Below, in pieces: positions 59,564 to 64,000 of a stretch of DNA of 64,000 nt. The notes beneath the pieces were generated by a model that was not told where the DNA came from, did not search any database, and saw nothing but the letters and a program-made list of their open reading frames with translations. Position 1 is the first letter of the stretch; each line of letters opens with the position of its first letter. The translations under genes and the position numbers were made by a program. The stretch comes from Microbulbifer yueqingensis (lineage in GTDB: Bacteria; Pseudomonadota; Gammaproteobacteria; Pseudomonadales; Cellvibrionaceae): assembly GCF_900100355.1 (NCBI RefSeq), contig NZ_FNFH01000003.1, positions 62,001-126,000 on the forward strand, in the 5' to 3' direction.

Positions 59564-60301
59564 TCAGGTATCGGCCTTGATGGCAATCATCGAGGCGAAG
59601 TTGAAACACTGGAACCAGACATCGACACTGCTGAAGCCCACGTTCTTCAGGCGCTCGCGGTGCACGCCGAGTGTTTCCGGGATCAATACGTTTTCCAGGG
59701 AGGCCCGCTTCTGGGCCACTTCCAGTTCGCTGTAGCCGTTGGCCCGCTTGAAGGCGTGGTGCAGGTCGATCATCAGTTCCTCATGATCGCGGTCCTCAAA
59801 GGCCACCTTTTCCGACAGTATCAGGACGCCACCGGGGCGCAGGCCGTCGTAAATCCGCTGCAGGATACGCTCGCGCTCGGCTACCGGGATGAACTGCAGG
59901 GTGAAATTGAGCACCACCACGGAGGCGTTCTCGATCTGCACCTTCTGCAGGTCGTCGCAGACCAGTTGCACCGGTAGCTGGCCGCTGTCGGCAGCCAGCA
60001 CGGTGCGGGCGCGCTCGACCATGGCCGGCGAGTTGTCGACCGCGACGATTTCACAGCCGGCAGCGGGAATGCGGTGTCGCATCGCCAGGGTGGCGGCACA
60101 GAGAGAGCTGCCCAGGTCGTAACAACGGCTGCCGGCCTGGGCGAAGCGCTCGGCGAGCGTCCCGATCATGGCAACGATGGTGGTATAACCCGGCACGGAG
60201 CGCTGGATCATGTCCGGGAAGACATCCACCACCGATTGGTCGAAGCGGAAGCCGGACACCTCGCCGAGCGGGTTAGCGTAAATGTTGTCTTGTTTGCTCA
60301 T
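59564..60301 (-). CDS. cmoA: Carboxy-S-adenosyl-L-methionine synthase CmoA
   Basis: CmoA makes carboxy-SAM from SAM and prephenate, the cofactor used by CmoB. The 245-residue product shows [43 protein letters not shown] (the SAM loop) and [37 protein letters not shown], the family's core. The ATG at 60301 is preceded by the end of the M16 peptidase gene by 33 bases, so the three genes are likely one transcription unit with cmoB. Confidence 0.95.
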   Translation of the reverse strand: MSKQDNIYANPLGEVSGFRFDQSVVDVFPDMIQRSVPGYTTIVAMIGTLAERFAQAGSRCYDLGSSLCAATLAMRHRIPAAGCEIVAVDNSPAMVERARTVLAADSGQLPVQLVCDDLQKVQIENASVVVLNFTLQFIPVAERERILQRIYDGLRPGGVLILSEKVAFEDRDHEELMIDLHHAFKRANGYSELEVAQKRASLENVLIPETLGVHRERLKNVGFSSVDVWFQCFNFASMIAIKADT

Positions 60302-60334
60302 GGTCCAATTGCCCCTGGCGCAGCCAGCGGCCTG

Positions 60335-63244
60335 CTAGAGTTTTTCCTCCGCCAGGCCCAGTGCCAGGCCGGCCTCGCGGCCGTGCTTCCCGGTAACCAC
60401 GGCGGTGCTCGCCAGCTCGGGCTTGAGATAGGTTGCGGCAGCCCGCTGCAGGTCCTCCAGTTTCACCTCGGTCACACGCCGGCGGAATTCCTCACGGATT
60501 TCGTGTGTGCGGCCGTACAGTTCTGAGTGGAAGGCCTTTTTGGCCTCACCCGCGGGGGAGCCGGGCTTGTCCAGCCCGCCGACAACCCCGAGGATGGCTT
60601 CCTCCACCTGGGCGTCCTGGTGGGTGCCATCGGCCAGCCAGTTGAGCGAGTCATCGAAGTCCTGCAGGGTTTCTCCCATACGTGGATCGCGGTAGGAGAA
60701 AAAGCGGAACACGCCGATGTTGCTGTCGTGCCCTGCGCCGCCGCCATAGGCGCCGCCCTGTTCGCGGATGGTGCGGTGCAGGAAGCCGTTACGCAGAAAG
60801 CCGCCCAGGACCGCAAGGGGTGCAGCATCGGGGTGTTGCATTGGAACGGTGGCGTACGCCCTGGAACAGAAGTTGACCTGGCTGTTGGCGAGCCAGAGTT
60901 CCTGAACCCGGCGCGGTTCGAACGGACCGTCGATAATACCGCTGGTGCCGACGGCCTCGTTACCCAGGGTGCTTAGCGCCCGGGTGAAATCGGGGAGTTT
61001 TTCCTCTTCACCCACCAGCAGGAACTGCCGCTCCGCCGACAGGATCTTGCGGTGGATCGCCTGGAATTTTTCCGCCAGGTTGTCGAGCCCGCCCTGCCCG
61101 AAACCTTGCACCAGCCCCTTGAGGTGGCGCAGTCCCAGCAGGCCGCCGGTAGCGTGGCTCTCGTAGGCGGCGCGATTGAAGCCGGAACTTGCGGCCGCCA
61201 TGGCCAGGGCGTGGCCGTTGCCCACGACGCCCTGCTCGCGCCGGGCGAGAGTCTGTTGCAGCAGTTCCCGGATGCGCGGCAGCTCGTCAAAGCGCACCTG
61301 CTCCAGCGTTGCCTCCATCAGCTCAGTGAGGGGTTCCTGGTTGGCAGCCAGGGCCTTGCCCGACAGCACGAAATGGCCGCGCAGCTGGTGCAGGTCGTCG
61401 ATGGCGGTGCGGCTGCTGGTGAAGCCGTGCAGGGCACCGCAGACCCGCGCCTGCCACTGCTGCACTTCCAGGTAATCCTTTTCGCCCAGGCCGACCTCGC
61501 TCAGTACCTGGCAGTAGTACGGCAGCAGCTGTTTCTCTTCCTCGCTGAAGTCGGGCAGGGCGCATACTACCTGCTGGTAGACCAGGCCATTGGTACCGGC
61601 GCTGTAACGGGTCAGTTTCTGCCGGCCCACCGGCACTGTCTCGCCTTCGACGCGGGGCATTTCGGCGGGGATGTCCTCTACTCCCACCTTGGGCAGGATC
61701 GAGGCGTCGTCTTCCCGCTCCTGGCGTTCCTGCAGGGCCCTTGCGGTCTGGATGATCTGCTGCTTCTCCCCGTCACCGAGTGTCGAGCGGAGCTCCGCCA
61801 GACGGTCCTTTTCAGCCTGCTCCCGGCGGGCGGCGAGTTCCGTGTCCGGTCGCAGGATTACGCGCACGCGGTGCTGGTTCTCAACCAGCAGCTCGCGTGC
61901 CTTGTCGGCGATAAAACGCGGGTCCTTGATTCGCTCGCGGAGCTTTTCCAGGGTCGCATCGATATTGAGCAGGCCGATGGCGTCCCCCCGGTGCGTGGCG
62001 CCGGTGAGTGCAGTCAGGATCAGCTGCAGGCCGTAGGGGAAGCCGTCACCACCGATTTCGCGCTGCTGCAGTTCCAGCTGGTGCAGGCTGGCGGCCAGTT
62101 GCTCATAGGGCACGCCGTTTTCCGCCACGTCCCGCAGCACATCCATGACCTGCTTTTCCAGTTCATCGGCGCGATCGCGTTCGCTGCCCTCGATACCACA
62201 GACAAAAGCCATTTCCCGCTGGGTATCGTCCAGCCCCAGCAGGGGGGAGGGCGAGCTGCCGAGCTCGGTGGTCTCCAGCAGCTTCATCAGGGGCGAGGCA
62301 CTGTTGTCCAGCAGTACACCCGAGAGCAGGTGGGCAGTCAGCGCCTCCTCGAGGTCAGTGACATCGCCGAGCAGCCACGCCAGCACGATATGGGTCTTCC
62401 CGCTGGTGTCGTCCGAGTCGCTGAGGGGGTAGAACTCCTCAACAGAGACCGGTGCCAGGTAGCGGTCCTCGCGCCCCACCTCGATCACCTTGTCGAGCTT
62501 CTCGAACCTGTGCAGTGCCTTCTCCTCGAAAGCCGCCTGGTGCTCGGCGGCGGGAATGTCACCGAAGGTCATGAAGGTGGCATTGCTCGGGTGATAGTGG
62601 GTGCGGTAGAACGCCTGCAGCTGCTCGTATGTGAGCTTGGGAATGTCAGTGGGTTCGCCACCGGAATTCCAGTGATAGGTGGTGGTGGGGAACAGGTACC
62701 GGCTCAGGGCCTGCCACAGCTGTGAGCTGACTGAACTCATTGCGCCCTTCATCTCGTTGAAGACCACGCCCTTGTAGACCAGCTCGCTTTCCGGGTTGCC
62801 GGGCTCGCTGAATTCCAGCCGGTGCCCCTCCTGGGCAAAGTCCAGCGGGTCCAGCTTGGCGAAAAATACCGCATCCAGGTAGACATCCAGCAGGTTGTCG
62901 AAGTCCTTGCGGTTCTGGCTGGCGAACGGATAAGCGGTCCAGTCGGAGCTGGTAAAGGCGTTCATAAAGGTGTTAAGCGAACGCCGTATCATCATGAAGA
63001 AGGGGTCGCGGACCGGGTACTTCTCACTGCCGCATAGCGCTGTGTGCTCCAGGATGTGCGCCACGCCGGTGGAGTCCTGCGGTACCGTACGCAGCGCTAC
63101 CAGGAACACATTCTCGCGGTTGTCCGCAGCAATATGGAGGTGCTGGGCACCGGTGACCTTGTGGCGGTACTCTTCAACGCGCACGCCGAGGGAGTCGATC
63201 TCTGCACTGGTGACCAATTCGAAAGCGGGATGTGAATTACTCAA
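60335..63244 (-). CDS. M16-family zinc peptidase (presequence-protease-like)
   Basis: The 969-residue product has the inverted zinc site His63-x-x-Glu66-His67 (HILEHTALCGSEKYPVRDPF), the first half of the M16C two-halves peptidase, with a linker and an inactive second half (QVVCALPDFSEEEKQLLPYY ...). The type is like presequence/oligopeptide peptidases that clear short peptides in a closed chamber; no signal peptide is seen, so a cytoplasmic location is inferred. The start is TTG 63244 with GGAG seven bases upstream. It heads a minus-strand series with cmoA, cmoB and sdaA. Confidence 0.92.
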   Translation of the reverse strand: MSNSHPAFELVTSAEIDSLGVRVEEYRHKVTGAQHLHIAADNRENVFLVALRTVPQDSTGVAHILEHTALCGSEKYPVRDPFFMMIRRSLNTFMNAFTSSDWTAYPFASQNRKDFDNLLDVYLDAVFFAKLDPLDFAQEGHRLEFSEPGNPESELVYKGVVFNEMKGAMSSVSSQLWQALSRYLFPTTTYHWNSGGEPTDIPKLTYEQLQAFYRTHYHPSNATFMTFGDIPAAEHQAAFEEKALHRFEKLDKVIEVGREDRYLAPVSVEEFYPLSDSDDTSGKTHIVLAWLLGDVTDLEEALTAHLLSGVLLDNSASPLMKLLETTELGSSPSPLLGLDDTQREMAFVCGIEGSERDRADELEKQVMDVLRDVAENGVPYEQLAASLHQLELQQREIGGDGFPYGLQLILTALTGATHRGDAIGLLNIDATLEKLRERIKDPRFIADKARELLVENQHRVRVILRPDTELAARREQAEKDRLAELRSTLGDGEKQQIIQTARALQERQEREDDASILPKVGVEDIPAEMPRVEGETVPVGRQKLTRYSAGTNGLVYQQVVCALPDFSEEEKQLLPYYCQVLSEVGLGEKDYLEVQQWQARVCGALHGFTSSRTAIDDLHQLRGHFVLSGKALAANQEPLTELMEATLEQVRFDELPRIRELLQQTLARREQGVVGNGHALAMAAASSGFNRAAYESHATGGLLGLRHLKGLVQGFGQGGLDNLAEKFQAIHRKILSAERQFLLVGEEEKLPDFTRALSTLGNEAVGTSGIIDGPFEPRRVQELWLANSQVNFCSRAYATVPMQHPDAAPLAVLGGFLRNGFLHRTIREQGGAYGGGAGHDSNIGVFRFFSYRDPRMGETLQDFDDSLNWLADGTHQDAQVEEAILGVVGGLDKPGSPAGEAKKAFHSELYGRTHEIREEFRRRVTEVKLEDLQRAAATYLKPELASTAVVTGKHGREAGLALGLAEEKL

Positions 63245-63475
63245 AAGACAGCTCCGTGGGATTGGTGTCCGGCCGGCAGCGCCGGCTGATGCGGGCGGGC
63301 CGGGTTGAATTTGGGCGCTATTCTACCGCCTCGCCGTGCGGGAAAAACAGTGTTGACAAGGGTGACAGCAGGGCAAAGACTGCGGGGACACCTGCTTCTT
63401 CCCTCGCGACCTGGCGCCCCGGTCCGGCAAGCGAAGTTCCGGCAGGATAAATGTAGACGAATACGGAGACAGACG

Positions 63476-64000
63476 TTGACCTGGTTGGATATCGCCAGCG
63501 TGGCTGGCTTTTTCATTACCTGGGCGGGCTATACCATCTTCGCCCGCAGGAGGGCCAAGGTGTCCTGGTGCCTGGCATCCTCGATGCAGTGGTACCGGGT
63601 GGAGTGGATGTTGCGCATGCTCGAGCGCGATATGCGGATGCCAGATACTGCCATCATCGGTAATCTCGAGCGGGTGATCGGTTTCTTTGCCTCGACCAGT
63701 ATCCTGATCCTCGCAGGCCTTGTCACCGCGCTTACGGCCAACCAGGCGGCTATCCAGGTGCTCGGTACCCTGCCGTTTGCCGAGCCCACCACGGTCCAGC
63801 AGTTCGAGCTCAAGGTAATGCTGTTGATCGTGATCTTCATCTTTGCCTTCTTCAACTTCACCTGGTCACTGCGCCAGTATTCGTTTGCGAATGTGCTGAT
63901 CGGTGCCGCGCCACTGGCCGACGACCGCGAAACCTCGGAGGAGGAGCGGCGACGCTTTGCCATCAGCACCGCCAAGGTGATTGACCAGGCAGGGCACAGC
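63476..64000 (+). CDS. DUF599 membrane protein (3' end outside window)
   Basis: The frame runs from TTG 63476 to the right edge without a stop (175 codons). GGAG lies seven bases upstream of the TTG and no closer ATG keeps the first helix. The product begins LTWLDIASVAGFFITWAGYTIF, then WYRVEWMLRMLERDMRMPDTAIIGNLERVIGFFASTSILILAGLVTALTA and LKVMLLIVIFIFAFFNFTWSLRQYSFANVLIGAAP, the helices and polar signatures of DUF599 proteins. Function is unknown. It is divergent from the M16 peptidase, whose start is also TTG. The C-terminal end is missing. Confidence 0.85.
   Translation, partial: MTWLDIASVAGFFITWAGYTIFARRRAKVSWCLASSMQWYRVEWMLRMLERDMRMPDTAIIGNLERVIGFFASTSILILAGLVTALTANQAAIQVLGTLPFAEPTTVQQFELKVMLLIVIFIFAFFNFTWSLRQYSFANVLIGAAPLADDRETSEEERRRFAISTAKVIDQAGHS

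Noticed and set aside
61052-62725. A 557-codon open frame opposite the M16 peptidase
   Set aside because: Antisense shadow of a clearly assigned gene.

Overview
The window is gene-dense, GC-rich bacterial chromosome. cmoA/cmoB, rsmJ, slyX, greB, a YciH-type SUI1 protein and a MaeA-type malic enzyme together indicate a gammaproteobacterium. Many secreted or outer-membrane proteins (FadL-type porin, arylsulfatase, DUF3604 protein, multihaem cytochrome, OmpA-type lipoprotein) and acyl-CoA catabolism suit a free-living, probably marine member such as the Cellvibrionales. That last placement is a guess, because no rRNA or other phylogenetic marker was read. I saw no tRNA, rRNA, CRISPR array, insertion sequence or prophage.

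Layout. 0-5.7 kb: the 3' part of an acyl-CoA dehydrogenase gene, a FadL-type porin, an OsmC protein, a phospholipase-D lipoprotein and a small membrane protein. 6-10 kb: a Baeyer-Villiger-type flavin monooxygenase and an octahaem c-type cytochrome lipoprotein with a TPR tail. 10.3-15.2 kb: a secreted HAD phosphatase-like protein and an arylsulfatase, convergent with a DUF3604 lipoprotein. 15.5-22 kb: CDF transporter, NAD malic enzyme, an orphan, an SDR, a DUF4397-like lipoprotein and an APC permease. 22.1-26.5 kb: an ABC ATPase / FtsX permease / HlyD adaptor operon. 26.7-28.8 kb: an unknown two-gene module and an MgtC/DUF4010 membrane protein. 29-33.1 kb: copper resistance pair CopA-CopB and an M64-like metzincin lipoprotein. 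33.6-36.8 kb: VOC protein, GreB and an S9 peptidase.

The most coherent system is at 36.9-46.6 kb. A divergent TetR regulator faces a tightly overlapping minus-strand operon: SDR, biotin-dependent carboxyltransferase beta, acyl-CoA dehydrogenase, enoyl-CoA hydratase, biotin carboxylase alpha, second acyl-CoA dehydrogenase. The order matches atuB-C-D-E-F of Pseudomonas, the acyclic terpene (citronellol/geraniol) pathway. A convergent gene at the far end encodes a DUF849 beta-keto acid cleavage enzyme. Near-identical palindromes with ACCAAGC/GCTTGGT arms lie in the TetR/operon intergenic region and upstream of the DUF849 gene, so the TetR protein probably controls both. No atuA or HMG-CoA-lyase gene is seen inside the window.

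46.7-64 kb: an 861-residue membrane protein that looks like an M48 metallopeptidase with every zinc ligand lost, YciH, a voltage-gated-type K+ channel with a zinc-ribbon tail, a hotdog thioesterase, a beta-lactamase-fold hydrolase and SlyX. Then comes a 668-bp AT-rich gap with a DnaA-box-like inverted pair, an OmpA-type lipoprotein with a clear terminator, an NTR-like secreted protein, an acidic amphipathic-repeat membrane protein, a SpoIIAA-like protein and RsmJ. On the minus strand follow an M16 peptidase, CmoA, CmoB and L-serine dehydratase. A DUF599 membrane protein with a TTG start runs off the right edge.
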